Source of the DNA: Beroe ovata
Taxonomy: Eukaryota > Ctenophora > Nuda > Beroida > Beroidae
Direction of reading: 5' to 3'
DNA length: 10,374 bases
NCBI GenBank assembly: GCA_946803715.1
Contig: CAMPET010000267.1
Location: 24,961-35,334 of the forward strand
In this document: positions 1-7,576 of the stretch, piece after piece
How the letters are laid out: the number at the start of each line of letters is the position of its first letter
Numbering within the stretch: the stretch's first letter is position 1
Translations under genes and position numbers: made by a program
The notes under the pieces: generated by a model
Seen by the model: the letters and a program-made list of their open reading frames with translations, nothing else
Databases searched by the model: none
Told to the model about the DNA's origin: nothing

Positions 1-26
1 TGTGTGTGTGTGTGTGTGTGTGTGTG
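1..26. repeat. (TG)13 microsatellite at the left edge
   Basis: A pure TG run of 13 units opens the window and leads straight into unique sequence. The right edge also ends in a TG run, so the window may be an assembly contig that broke at dinucleotide repeats at both ends. That origin is inference; the repeat itself is seen directly. Confidence 0.97.
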
Positions 27-339
27 CAGCGTGTGAGCCCTGTGACGGAAGAAAGCGATGTTTCCCGGTATTTTAGGCCAGGTTTACTTATGTTGTAGGA
101 GGCGTGTATCAGACCCATTACCCAGTTTTCTCCTGAGCCTGACACCGCATTACAATTATAGATCGTTTATAAAGCTGCTTCCGTATTGACAATGATAATG
201 GGACGTTATCACATTAGGCTGTTATATGAGACAATGAAAGGGCCTGGTGAACCTCGCCTACACTTTGTTTGATCAACAACTATGAGCGTAGCCTTCCTCT
301 GTTTATACCTTTCTTTCGTTCGGAAATTTTAGTTGTGGT
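27..339. other. Unique sequence, no feature seen
   Basis: Between the opening TG tract and the first small ATG frame I see no protein-like frame, repeat or strong inverted repeat. It reads as ordinary non-coding eukaryotic sequence of mixed composition. Confidence 0.5.
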
Positions 340-558
340 ATGCCACGTACCACTGATCCAATTCATAAACCGCAATTCACAGACCGCAGTCTGAGGGTCC
401 TGGAGCATTCATGTAAGAATTCCTACTTTGTTCTTTATTCGCCAATTTACCGGTCATTTGCGCGCTATGTATTGCCCGACCGGCGACCATTGATATATCA
501 CCTCTTTCCACAAATTCTAATTTGCCCGCTACGCGGATTCAAATATTCGATTCAGTGA
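340..558 (+). CDS. Small ATG open frame followed by AATAAA; doubtful
   Basis: A 72-codon frame with a true ATG. It is rich in Arg, Tyr, Pro and Leu and has no motif or family I recognise. An AATAAA hexamer, the canonical animal polyadenylation signal, lies at 569-574, about ten bases after the stop, which is the only supporting context. A frame of this length is expected by chance in 10 kb of DNA of this composition, and no splice or promoter signal was identified. It is listed because the ATG and the poly(A)-like hexamer occur together; most likely it is not a gene. Confidence 0.1.
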   Translation: MPRTTDPIHKPQFTDRSLRVLEHSCKNSYFVLYSPIYRSFARYVLPDRRPLIYHLFPQILICPLRGFKYSIQ

Positions 559-601
559 TGCTCTACATAATAAACATGGCGCCAGGCCGCCAGGTATTGC
601 C

Positions 602-652
602 GCAATGAAACAATTCGGAGGAGGGCCTGGGCAGGCGCATTGTTTCGATTAT
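602..652. repeat. GC-rich inverted repeat
   Basis: GAAACAAT near 606 is repeated in inverted form as ATTGTTTC near 640, enclosing a purine-rich and GC-rich stretch. Just upstream, the GC-rich block around 578-592 also contains CAGGCC, which pairs with GGCCTG near 624. Together they could form a small imperfect stem. The arms are short, so chance cannot be excluded. Confidence 0.35.
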
Positions 653-735
653 CCATGCGTGTAGAACTTCACGGAGTCATTGTAGTCATCCGCACAAATA
701 TTTACCCTGCCATACATATCCGTAAACATACACCA

Positions 736-800
736 GCACACTTATACACACACACTTACACACACACTTACACACACACACTTACACACACACAATTACA
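736..800. repeat. ACACACTTA-type minisatellite
   Basis: A CA-rich tract interrupted regularly by TTA, so that the CACACTTA block recurs about four times with 8 to 12 base spacing and ends in an ACAATTACA block. It forms the repetitive His-Thr-Tyr core of an open frame that runs through here, which is therefore an artefact of the repeat and not a gene. Confidence 0.9.
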
Positions 801-996
801 CAACGAACAAACGAACATTTATACAATCCCAAATATTCGACTTGTGTTTTATTCAGTTTCTCTCATGGGATATATTTGTACTTTACTTGTTATATGAGTT
901 CAATGTGGCAAGCACTACGTGGAATATTGTAGGGGAGTAGGGAGAGAGGGGGAAGCAATGTTTACACCGCGTGTTTGCAGTCCGTTATTCTCACTT

Positions 997-1029
997 CTCA
1001 TACATATTCTCATACATATTCTCATATAC
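997..1029. repeat. 12-bp tandem repeat CTCATACATATT
   Basis: Two perfect copies of CTCATACATATT (997-1008 and 1009-1020) are followed by a partial third copy (1021-1029). It is a short minisatellite with no obvious function. Confidence 0.93.
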
Positions 1030-2400
1030 AGAGATGATACAGCCCCACTGTCTCTGATGATATGCACCCGACTAGGGCCCCTGGCCCTGTTCGATTCTTG
1101 GATTCTAATACAAACCGGTTGTCTTTCGATTGTGAGGCATTCGAGTCGCGGTGAAAATCACAGAAAGCTCATGTTTTTGTTTCCTCTATAATCATTGTGA
1201 TACCTTTAAATATACTTCTACTTATCTTCTACTCACGCTGTCACAAGCAAGAGAGATTGTTCCCTTGCAAATACACGTTCACTCTTCCCTCAAGATTCAC
1301 CACATTTTGAGAGGGATTTTGTTCGAGGGAGAAGTGAGGCAACTGTAAAATAGACAATCGAACACATTTTTTATTGGTCTAAAATCCACGCCACGTGATG
1401 CTGTAAGAGAGTTTGGGTGTGTGTGACTTTGTGAATTGCGAAGCATGCGCCGTGATTGCTACGTTTTGATTGCATTAGACCGGCTTTAGACCTGCGTATG
1501 ACCGGCGCCTGGCCAGAGTGGCAAACGGACTTATGCCCGATTTTTGAATCTCATGGCGTCGATCAGAATGGTTGTTAAAGAGGCAGGAGCTCAGAAACCC
1601 TTACCTTTTGATTCACACCCTCTTTTATTGAGAAAGGATCAGTTTTTCCATGTGATATCGCGGGTGTACTTTGGGAAAGGTAAAATAGTTGAATGAAATA
1701 TCTATAGCGCTACCCTGCAATATAGCAGTAATGATAAACATAGACTCTGTCAGTGGTAATATCGCTCCAGTCATCATCGTGTAATTTGCATGATTGGAAG
1801 TCCTAGTGAACCAGACATATTGAGTGATTTTCGCTCCTTCATAACACACAATGTAATCCAACTTCAGACTTCATCCCAGCCTCATAAGATGTGACAGCTT
1901 TGCTTGTGAACAATTTTCTATTGCGCGTCATCTTCTACCGATACTGTGTTTAGGATAATGTATAGCACCAATTATTGGGTAAGCACTGCCAGCCTCGACG
2001 CTGTATCTATGGTTACCGATCGTAGTTATAGTGACCAATTAAGGTCATTGATCACGATAGCTATACCTTCATATTGTTTGCTCAACTAATAGCCGCGAAG
2101 TTTACATATTTCACTCCAAAATGTTTTCTTTGCGATTGTTCTCACGCTAATAAGGTTTATAAATCACGGTGCGAACATATATTCCCAAATCCTATTGCCA
2201 ATTCCAGAGATCCTATTTCCGGAATCCGAGGCTAGGTTCCCAGAATCTGACAAAGATCGTGATCAATATCTCCAATGTTGGCGCTTTCAACCTTGATTCT
2301 TGTTTTCCAGGAATAAGCACAGCTTCATCAACTTGATCATTGAGTGTATGACATTCATGTCAAATTCAGTACCGTTAGGTTGTCTTCAGTTTTAATGTCT
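1030..2400. other. Long stretch without supportable genes
   Basis: I see no recognisable protein, RNA gene or mobile element here. A 78-codon minus-strand frame near 1625-1861 starts with TTG and has no motif. Minor structure: a CACGTG at 1392-1397, a short TGACC/GGTCA inverted repeat near 2031-2046, and two near-copies of ATCCTATT followed by a CCAATTCC or CCGGAATCC block near 2187-2229. The rest looks like ordinary intergenic or intronic DNA. Confidence 0.5.
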
Positions 2401-2407
2401 AATCCGG

Positions 2408-2726
2408 CTACATATACAAATTTTGGTGTTCTGGTTGAAATCCATAGTCATTTTGTGCACCAGATGGTACAACGTGAGATACACCATTACAATGGATATG
2501 ATCAGTAGTGGAAGTGAGACCAATTATTGGTGGTGATTTGCTCTTACATACGGTCTTATCCCCTAAGCTGAGCATATATAGTGTATTTTGTACTAAAACA
2601 GTGAGAGAAGCTATGCTCAGCATTTACCTGGTCTATTATCTACTGGTCATATATCATACTTGTGCCTACTCCCCCTGTCCATAAATTGTCTGCGTTTGTT
2701 TGTGTCTGTACGTGTCCACTGTCCAT
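2408..2726 (-). CDS. Candidate two-exon mini-gene, unknown protein
   Basis: On the minus strand, exon 1 would run from the ATG at 2726-2724 to 2660 and exon 2 from 2592 to the TAG at 2410-2408. The proposed intron (2659-2593) is 67 nt, starts GTATGA and ends in a pyrimidine-rich tract with TTTTAG. Joining the exons keeps one frame for 83 residues. Exon 1 contains a DNLWTGGVG block and exon 2 contains LGDKTVCKSKSPPIIG. I recognise no family. An ATTAAA hexamer (variant polyadenylation signal) lies about 12 bases after the stop, at 2396-2391. Exon 1 begins directly beside a CA tract on this strand, and exon 2 lies partly within a 10-bp inverted repeat, both of which weaken the case. Unspliced, exon 2 also reads as a 71-codon frame from an ATG at 2623. 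The model is inferred from signals read by eye. Confidence 0.2.
2567..2621. repeat. 10-bp perfect inverted repeat
   Basis: GCTGAGCATA at 2567-2576 is matched by its exact reverse complement TATGCTCAGC at 2612-2621, with a 35-base spacer. It spans the proposed 3' splice site of the minus-strand candidate gene. It could be a structural element, a small foldback remnant, or chance. Confidence 0.7.
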
Positions 2727-2730
<4 letters not shown>

Positions 2731-2763
<33 letters not shown>

Positions 2764-2764
2764 N
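2731..2764. repeat. (GT)16 microsatellite with an ambiguous base
   Basis: An uninterrupted GT run ends at an n (2764) before TGTACACA. The unresolved base probably marks a sequencing or consensus problem in the repeat, so the true length may be longer. Confidence 0.97.
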
Positions 2765-3241
2765 TGTACACATAACTTTTGACTTCAAATTATCGAATGA
2801 TCTCACTAATAAAAGTGACAGGTGTTCATAATTCCGGAAGAATTCCCGAAATTCGCGTATTAATACATTTATTAAATCATTAAATCAAACTTTTCGTGCG
2901 ATCACGCTAACAAAACTGATATTATTATTAAGAGTTACGCAGGATAAAACATCTGTTTGTCGCTATATCTGAATTCTCAATTTACAATATCTGAAGATGT
3001 TCCGACGCTCAGATGTCTCACACAGATGATGGAGAGAGAAAGTGAGTGATCGGTGTATATTTCACATGATGCAGTGTTATATATTCTCTAGAGCTTATAT
3101 ATATATAGGTAGTTCTTTAGTCTTAGCTTCGTTTTTGCATCCTCTGTTATAGAGATTATAGTGTGATAACGTGGTCTACAGCTGTACACTTTACTTTCGA
3201 TGTTTTTCTCCAGCGAGGGGTGTTTGATAGGAATCTTGATT
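2765..3241. other. AT-rich unique stretch, no gene seen
   Basis: This is AT-rich non-coding sequence with stops in all frames. It contains a short TATATATATA run near 3098. No motif, repeat family or RNA structure is evident. Confidence 0.5.
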
Positions 3242-3268
3242 CTTGGCCAAGGATTAGACATTGTCTAA
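3242..3268. repeat. Two adjacent small palindromes
   Basis: CTTGGCCAAG (3242-3251) is a perfect 10-bp palindrome. It is followed two bases later by TTAGACA-T-TGTCTAA (3254-3268), a 15-nt palindrome with a one-base centre. Such paired dyads may be protein-binding sites, but no known site is claimed. Confidence 0.6.
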
Positions 3269-3357
3269 GTCAGTTATCGACATGATTTTCGCTCCATACA
3301 AACACTTAACAAGTACACACACAATTACGCGCGCGCCCTGAAACTCGCTTTCTGGAT

Positions 3358-3480
3358 ATACACACACACACAGACACACACGTCACACCGACACAGACAC
3401 ACCCACACACAAACACACACAAACACACACACACGCACACACACACACACACAGACAGACNCACACACACACACACACAC
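3358..3480. repeat. Compound CA microsatellite with an ambiguous base
   Basis: A CA-dominated tract of about 120 bases with interruptions GACA, CCGA, CCCA, AAACA and GACAGAC, and an n at 3461. The Cys-Val-rich frames seen on the minus strand are simply this repeat translated. The mixture of interruptions suggests an old, diverging tract with a younger pure CA segment at its right end. Confidence 0.96.
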
Positions 3481-3858
3481 TGACAGTGGTATATGTTGAC
3501 ACCGCATTCCACTGGGTGATCTAACGCTCTTAACTCAATAATGATGATAATCATAATTTATACGAGAGAGTAAATCTGATCAGTGCTGATTGGCGCTGTG
3601 TAAACAAAGTCTCCCCTCTTCCCTAGCTTCATTTGTGTTTGTATGTGTGTTTACATGAGTGTGTGTTGCACTTGCATACAAACTTGTTCCGTTTTCTATT
3701 TCCCTTCTCTATTTACTGGTCACTTTACTTTGCAGCATTGCGCCACACTACTGATCATTCCTGTATTGCCGGATTCGTTCCCCTTTCCACTAAATTACAA
3801 TAGTATCAAATTTGTCGTGTACTGCAAATAAAACATTTTACTGAAATAATTTAATTTT

Positions 3859-4218
3859 TCACTCTAGGGTTAAGGGTTTACTTTTGGTTGGTATTTTCAC
3901 TGAGTTCTCGACTTCATGCAGGTAATCTGCATGTAAAAGAGTAAAAAGCAGAGCGTTAACTGGTAAAATTGAGACACAGTGTCTGTGTGTATTCGTGGAA
4001 TGTGCCTCATTTCTCAAGATTGAAACGAAAATCTCTGATCGTTTACTCGTTTTGTTACGTTTCTTCGCGAGCACTGATTTTTCTCGGCACTGTTTGACAC
4101 TGAATTCAATAACATTGTGAAAACATCGCTCACATTGCTTCAATAATCCACAATCGTAGTTAATTAATAAAAAAGCATCTGCTCGATTTTGAATCCATCT
4201 ACAATTTTCATCCGACAA
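3859..4218 (-). CDS. Longest open frame, no ATG; doubtful exon
   Basis: About 119 sense codons are open on the minus strand. There is no ATG in frame (the first start-like codon is TTG, shortly after an upstream in-frame TGA), so it could only be an internal or terminal exon. A possible acceptor (TTGTAG) lies near 4200, but its pyrimidine tract is poor. The peptide is mixed, with four Cys in the first half and a Lys/Arg-rich middle containing LAKKRNKTSKRSE; no family is recognised. An ATTAAA hexamer (3855-3850) lies only a few bases after the stop. This length is near the chance maximum for the window, so it is probably not real. Confidence 0.12.
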   Translation of the reverse strand: MSDENCRWIQNRADAFLLINYDCGLLKQCERCFHNVIEFSVKQCREKSVLAKKRNKTSKRSEIFVSILRNEAHSTNTHRHCVSILPVNALLFTLLHADYLHEVENSVKIPTKSKPLTLE

Positions 4219-4699
4219 AATTCATTTTTCAGAGATCATAATTTTTCACATGACCTAAAGTGACAGGGAAGCTCCAAAGTTATGTAGATTGTAGCCATGT
4301 CTCGCTGCTTGATTCGCAATCAGTTATGTAATTTAATTAAAATGGGAATAACCTTCCAATATTCTGCAGGAATGAACCTCTAGTCCATGACCGTCTCTTT
4401 CTCATTAATTATATTATTGCCTACTCTATAGGGAGATACATGGGTGCCAAATTTTGAGTATTCTCTGGAAAAAATCAGTTTTTAACCTCATAATTCTCCA
4501 GAAATGCCCATCTATTTTCTGTACAGAAAATCACTACTTGTACTCATCGTGAGAAGAGCTGTATATTGAAAGAGATGAATGCAGCATCGAGCAGTGTGGT
4601 ACTAAAAGTATAGGTCCGGATCACATGATATATTCTCCTGTGTATACTGTGTATCTTCTATCCCAGTGCGACTAATTGGATTCTACAAAGTCCAACTAG
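4219..4699. other. AT-rich stretch, no gene seen
   Basis: Stops occur in every frame and I find no repeat of note. A weak inverted pair CTAATTGGA/TCCAACTAG (one mismatch) near 4672-4699 borders the foldback region that follows. Confidence 0.5.
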
Positions 4700-4751
4700 G
4701 GCAGGATTGGAGACCTAAACATTACCCTAGCTGAACACGACCGGGATGGAA

Positions 4752-4792
4752 ACCAAGTAGCTGCATGCGTATTACACATGCAGCTACTTGGT
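4752..4792. repeat. Perfect 16-bp inverted repeat (hairpin 1)
   Basis: ACCAAGTAGCTGCATG is followed nine bases later by its exact reverse complement. It is the strongest perfect inverted repeat I found in the window and is far beyond chance expectation at this spacing. Confidence 0.95.
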
Positions 4793-4801
4793 GGAGATAT
4801 G

Positions 4802-4858
4802 CCCGGGGACACATGCATCATGTAACACATAGTATAACATAATGCATGTGCCCCTGGG
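4802..4858. repeat. 17-nt imperfect inverted repeat (hairpin 2)
   Basis: The left arm CCCGGGGACACATGCAT pairs with ATGCATGTGCCCCTGGG at 15 of 17 positions. One mismatch would be a G-T pair in RNA. It begins only nine bases after hairpin 1 ends, and both hairpins share a CATGCA core in their arms, hinting that they have a common origin. Confidence 0.9.
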
Positions 4859-5118
4859 ACACCGCGTATTTCTGTCATTTCCTGCCGAATGGCTCATACC
4901 ATTCTGCTGAATACTATGAATACTATTATCAGTGCATAATATCTAGACCAGTAGGTATGAATGAGTGGCGACGAAACTGGCAGTGATGCGAGACACTTAT
5001 TACAGATAATTATAGTTTTTACCATGAGCCACTGGGGAGTGGGGTACGGTTAGTTAATGGTTATCTGGAGCGCGTTAATGTTTTCATAGTCTGTCACGTG
5101 ATCTTGGTAAAGCAGTGA

Positions 5119-5296
5119 TGTCAGCAAGTTGTGACGAATGAGACAACAGTCAACAATCGTCACAGACCTGTTCTGACGAAATGGTGTCAACGCATTCCTT
5201 GTCGACGTTCCTTCGTCACAGTTTTGCTGTGGTGTCAGCAAGATGTGACGAATCAATCCGCATGTGCTGAGTGCTGACGTAGTGGGGTCAACGCAT
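5119..5296. repeat. Diverged direct duplication
   Basis: Two blocks recur in the same order. TGTCAGCAAG(T/A)TGTGACGAAT occurs at 5119-5139 and 5233-5253 with one mismatch. A CTGACG-to-GTCAACGCAT block of 23 bases ends at 5195 and again at 5296 with three mismatches. Spacing between the blocks differs (114 versus 101), so this is an old tandem duplication with indels. The open frame across it is not convincing. Confidence 0.8.
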
Positions 5297-5406
5297 ACAC
5301 ACACATTCACACGCACAAAGTACACACACAGTACACACACATTCACACACACAATACACACAGTACACACACAAACATACACACACAGGTATTGACACAC
5401 ACACGC
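5296..5406. repeat. Interrupted CA-rich tract
   Basis: A run of CACA blocks separated by AGTA, ATTC, AAT and AAACAT interruptions. It follows the diverged duplication directly. The Val-Cys-rich minus-strand frame through it reflects the repeat. Confidence 0.93.
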
Positions 5407-5599
5407 ACATCTCATTGACCGCAACCCATGTATTTTCTCACTCAAACAAGATTAAAGTTGACATATGAACAATGACAAGAAACCAATTCATACGAATCCT
5501 CTTTACCCCTCCCTCTCTCTCCCACTCCCCTTTAAAGCTCTTATCTCTCTTCTAACCTTCTCTAGCCTGCCGTGTGTTCTGTAATGATGAACGATTAGC

Positions 5600-5602
<3 letters not shown>

Positions 5603-5650
<48 letters not shown>

Positions 5651-5674
5651 GAACACACACACACACAAACACAC
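5603..5674. repeat. (AC)n microsatellite, about 21 pure units plus tail
   Basis: A pure AC run from 5603 to 5644 continues with interruptions (TCAC, GAAC, AAAC) to about 5674. It is preceded by a pyrimidine-rich stretch of CCCTCTCTCTCCC type near 5509-5530. Confidence 0.96.
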
Positions 5675-5853
5675 CAACTCAGGCTATTTTCCCGATTTAT
5701 TATAGCTGAGCCAAACTATTGGCTACCGATAACTCGACTTGGACCGTGTTTATGTCCTCGCATAATCCATATTATGTACAATCTGAATATGGAATTTGCT
5801 GTTATCTATTGTTATGTTGAACCGCGCGCTGCATGCTTATCATATTCATTATC

Positions 5854-5870
5854 CCACACACGTGGTGTGG
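5854..5870. promoter_or_regulatory. CACGTG inside a longer dyad
   Basis: CCACAC at 5854-5859 and GTGTGG at 5865-5870 flank a CACGTG (5859-5864), so this E-box-type hexamer sits in a 17-nt imperfect palindrome. CACGTG is the classic site of basic helix-loop-helix zipper factors; function here is inferred only. Confidence 0.3.
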
Positions 5871-5892
5871 TATAATTCGTTGATTGATCTTC

Positions 5893-6030
5893 TATAATGC
5901 TTATCTCTAATTAGGTATCGACCGACTACAGCTTTAATGCTTATTTCTGAATATAATCGATCAACTAGCAGTCAATCTACTACTTTAATTCTTCTACTAT
6001 AGTGCTTATCCCTGACTAATCGATCCCTTA
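5893..6030. repeat. Degenerate short tandem repeats (TGCTTAT...ATCGA)
   Basis: Three diverged copies start with (A/G)TGCTTAT at 5897, 5937 and 6002, each followed by a T/C-rich triplet, a TGA- or TAA-containing segment, and ATCGA(T/C)C within about 35 bases. A fourth weaker match, CATGCTTATC, lies near 5832. Spacing is uneven (40 and about 65). The blocks look like an old, decaying minisatellite. Confidence 0.6.
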
Positions 6031-6207
6031 TGATTCCTAGGCTGATCCGAGCATCCCCAATCATGTGAGATCACTTGCATTCCAACCCTTCTTGAGTTCC
6101 CAATCACCATGCAAAAAATCAAGTTGTACAATGCGTGCATCACTTGCACGCAGATTTGTACATTTGCAGACCATCGCACGAAAAGACACCGGCTATCAGT
6201 CCTCCCC

Positions 6208-6231
6208 ACTATGACATCACTATGACATCAC
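6208..6231. repeat. 11-bp tandem repeat containing TGACATCA
   Basis: ACTATGACATC occurs twice in tandem (6208-6218 and 6219-6229). Each copy with the following base or bases gives TGACATCA, which resembles sites bound by bZIP factors. The regulatory reading is inference; the repeat is plain in the sequence. Confidence 0.75.
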
Positions 6232-6700
6232 CTATCATCATGTACTCGAGTATTTATTGGACTGAATCCGTGTTTCTGTGACAGTGTCCCGTATTTATAA
6301 TGCAGGCGTCATCTCCTCACGTTTACACGTCTCATTACACGTGAAACAACTCTGCACGTCAAAACATGGTGCGTCAACGCGTTGTTTTAGAGTCCTAATG
6401 CTCCCATTTTGACCTCTGCCGTACTTATGCATGATAACGGGTTAAATAGTATAGCTATCGGATATAAGGTGTTGTTCTTGTTGTGTTTGCGATGGTGCTA
6501 CGATAAGTAAACCATTGATCACGCTACTATTGTCCAGTGCGCCCGGGCACTCCTGTAGTTAGATCCATGTCACACATAATTCCGCTTGGGCCTTGGATCA
6601 AGGTCCTGAGGGATGTATATTTTCTTAGACTTGGTGTATATAATATTGGTCTGATCAGTGATCATGACTACCTTAGGTATACGAGCCTTCTTTTGGTGAG
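6232..6700. other. No gene seen; CACGT-rich patch
   Basis: This holds several ACGT cores close together (near 6320, 6328, 6338-6343 and 6355), of which one is a full CACGTG. No protein-like frame stands out: the plus-strand frame at 6537-6743 starts with GTG and shows no motif. Confidence 0.45.
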
Positions 6701-6703
6701 GAA

Positions 6704-6751
6704 CACGTGCTTTCACCACGTGTTGCTATCACGTGATTGGTGAAAAGCACG
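6704..6751. repeat. Imperfect hairpin carrying three CACGTG sites
   Basis: CGTGCTTTCACC (6706-6717) pairs with GGTGAAAAGCACG (6739-6751) with one bulged base. CACGTG occurs at 6704-6709, 6717-6722 and 6730-6735, all in or beside the stem and loop. The third is in the extended form ATCACGTGAT, a 10-bp perfect palindrome. Three copies within 32 bases is striking. Confidence 0.75.
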
Positions 6752-6908
6752 CGAATCGTTGTGGAGTCACCTTCTGGCACGTTGCCCGCTCCTCTTCAAT
6801 ATTTGAACTCAAACACTAGACGCATGACAAATGATTCGTCCGCGTTTTTACACAGCTGACTAAGCACTCACTGTGACCCATACCCACAGTTTAAATCACT
6901 GTCATATC

Positions 6909-7157
6909 ATGTACAAAATAGTTATAGTCGGAGATTCTATGATGATCTCGATGATATGGATTAATCAATCACCAATCTTATGCCGGTTTCGTCGTTCACT
7001 TTCCGTTAACGCCACTATTATAGATGTGATATTCGTATTGTTCGATTTGCGCAGGTCTCTTGTCTTCCCCACGTGGTGTCCATATAAGGGCATTGCACGT
7101 GACACCACAGTTTTTCTGGATGTAATATTCTCTTTGTCTCATATATACCGTACATAG
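6909..7157 (+). pseudogene. Frame opening like a Ras/Rab GTPase, P-loop absent
   Basis: From the ATG at 6909 the frame begins M-Y-KIVIVGDS (6915-6938), which matches the first beta strand and the opening of the G1 box in Rab/Ras GTPases. The expected glycine-lysine-serine end of that box is missing: Met/Ile-rich codons follow, apparently from ATGATGATCTCGATGAT sequence. Later residues (CRF, then NATIIDVIF) sit roughly where Rab proteins have LRF and STIGVDF, but spacing is off by several residues and no WDTAG or NKxD motif appears before the stop at 7157. It may be a very decayed GTPase fragment or a coincidence of eight residues. I favour coincidence. Confidence 0.08.
7073..7108. repeat. 8-bp inverted repeat framed by CACGTG sites
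   Basis: GTGGTGTC (7073-7080) and its reverse complement GACACCAC (7101-7108) flank 20 bases. Each arm overlaps or abuts a CACGTG (7070-7075 and 7096-7101). This resembles the CACGTG-bearing hairpin about 370 bases upstream. Confidence 0.55.
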
Positions 7158-7168
7158 TTTGTGTTACG

Positions 7169-7213
7169 CACACAATCACACACACAATCACACACACACA
7201 CATTCACACAAAC
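7169..7213. repeat. CACACAAT / CA tract
   Basis: CA-rich repeat with two CACACAATCACA blocks followed by a short pure CA run and CATTCACACAAAC. Frames crossing it on both strands are repeat translations. Confidence 0.9.
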
Positions 7214-7310
7214 GTGTAGTACGGGTGTTTGTTTTGTTCTATATGTTTTGTGAGCAACTCATTATCATGTGTGTTGTTGTTATAGCGCAATGTGGATATA
7301 TACTACGTGT

Positions 7311-7348
7311 GTTTGTGTTTGTGTTAGTGTTTGTGTTAGTGTTTGTGG
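7311..7348. repeat. 12-bp tandem repeat GTTTGTGTTAGT
   Basis: Two perfect copies (7317-7328 and 7329-7340) are flanked by partial copies on both sides. It encodes the Val-Phe-Val-Leu alternation at the end of a short plus-strand frame, which is therefore a repeat artefact. Confidence 0.92.
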
Positions 7349-7496
7349 CTGTTTTATAATAGGTGTACAGTTTACACAGTGTTAGCATTTCTTCAATTCT
7401 TTTATTTGGACACAGTTCGCCAGTTCTTTATAGAATTTTCTCTCTCCCTATTCATAATTTCGAACTAATCGTTTGTGCACGTGCAAATCATGAACC

Positions 7497-7576
7497 ATGT
7501 GGTAGGAAATGAGCTCATCTTATCACATCATCAAACTGGTGATCTCATTCGCTCCTATATGAGAGCTCTACCACAT
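7497..7576. repeat. 80-bp foldback with 9-bp arms
   Basis: ATGTGGTAG (7497-7505) and its exact reverse complement CTACCACAT (7568-7576) bound the segment. Inside are two GAGCTC palindromes (7511-7516, 7563-7568) and an AATGAG/CTCATT pair (7508-7513 and 7544-7549), so a nested imperfect fold is possible. It could be a small MITE remnant; there is no second copy in the window to confirm that. Confidence 0.55.

Larger units (their letters stand above)
4700..4886. mobile_element. Foldback (MITE-like) region with two adjacent hairpins
   Basis: Two strong hairpins lie side by side. The first has perfect 16-bp arms (4752-4767 and 4777-4792) with a 9-nt loop. The second has 17-nt arms (4802-4818 and 4842-4858), 15 of them Watson-Crick paired, with a 23-nt loop. 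A short outer inverted pair, GGCAGGA (4700-4706) and TCCTGCC (4880-4886), could bound the whole 187-bp region. No transposase is encoded. Miniature inverted-repeat elements often look like this, but without other copies or a target-site duplication the mobile-element call is inference. The hairpins themselves are seen directly. A structured RNA is the main alternative. Confidence 0.35.

Noticed and set aside
640-897. 85-codon plus-strand frame with His/Thr/Tyr repeats
   Set aside because: It starts at TTG and its core is the ACACACTTA minisatellite translated; no motif outside the repeat.
1625-1861. 78-codon minus-strand frame
   Set aside because: It starts at TTG, has no recognisable motif, and its length is expected by chance.
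3306-3554. Cys/Val-rich minus-strand frames
   Set aside because: They are translations of the compound CA microsatellite and cross an ambiguous base.
3862-3882. Telomere-like AGGGTTAAGGG
   Set aside because: Only one degenerate copy; no array of a telomeric unit.
4696-4878. 60-codon minus-strand frame
   Set aside because: It lies entirely in the double-hairpin foldback, so its residues mirror the inverted repeats.
5050-5445. 131-codon minus-strand frame
   Set aside because: A third of it is the CA tract in translation and the rest covers a diverged DNA duplication without protein-level pattern.
5893-6030. Possible CRISPR-like array
   Set aside because: Copies are few, diverged and unevenly spaced, and the sequence is eukaryote-like with no cas genes.
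7159-7359. Hydrophobic frame ending in alternating Val-Phe-Val-Leu
   Set aside because: Both ends are simple repeats (CA tract and the GTTTGTGTTAGT 12-mer), so the apparent membrane segment is an artefact.
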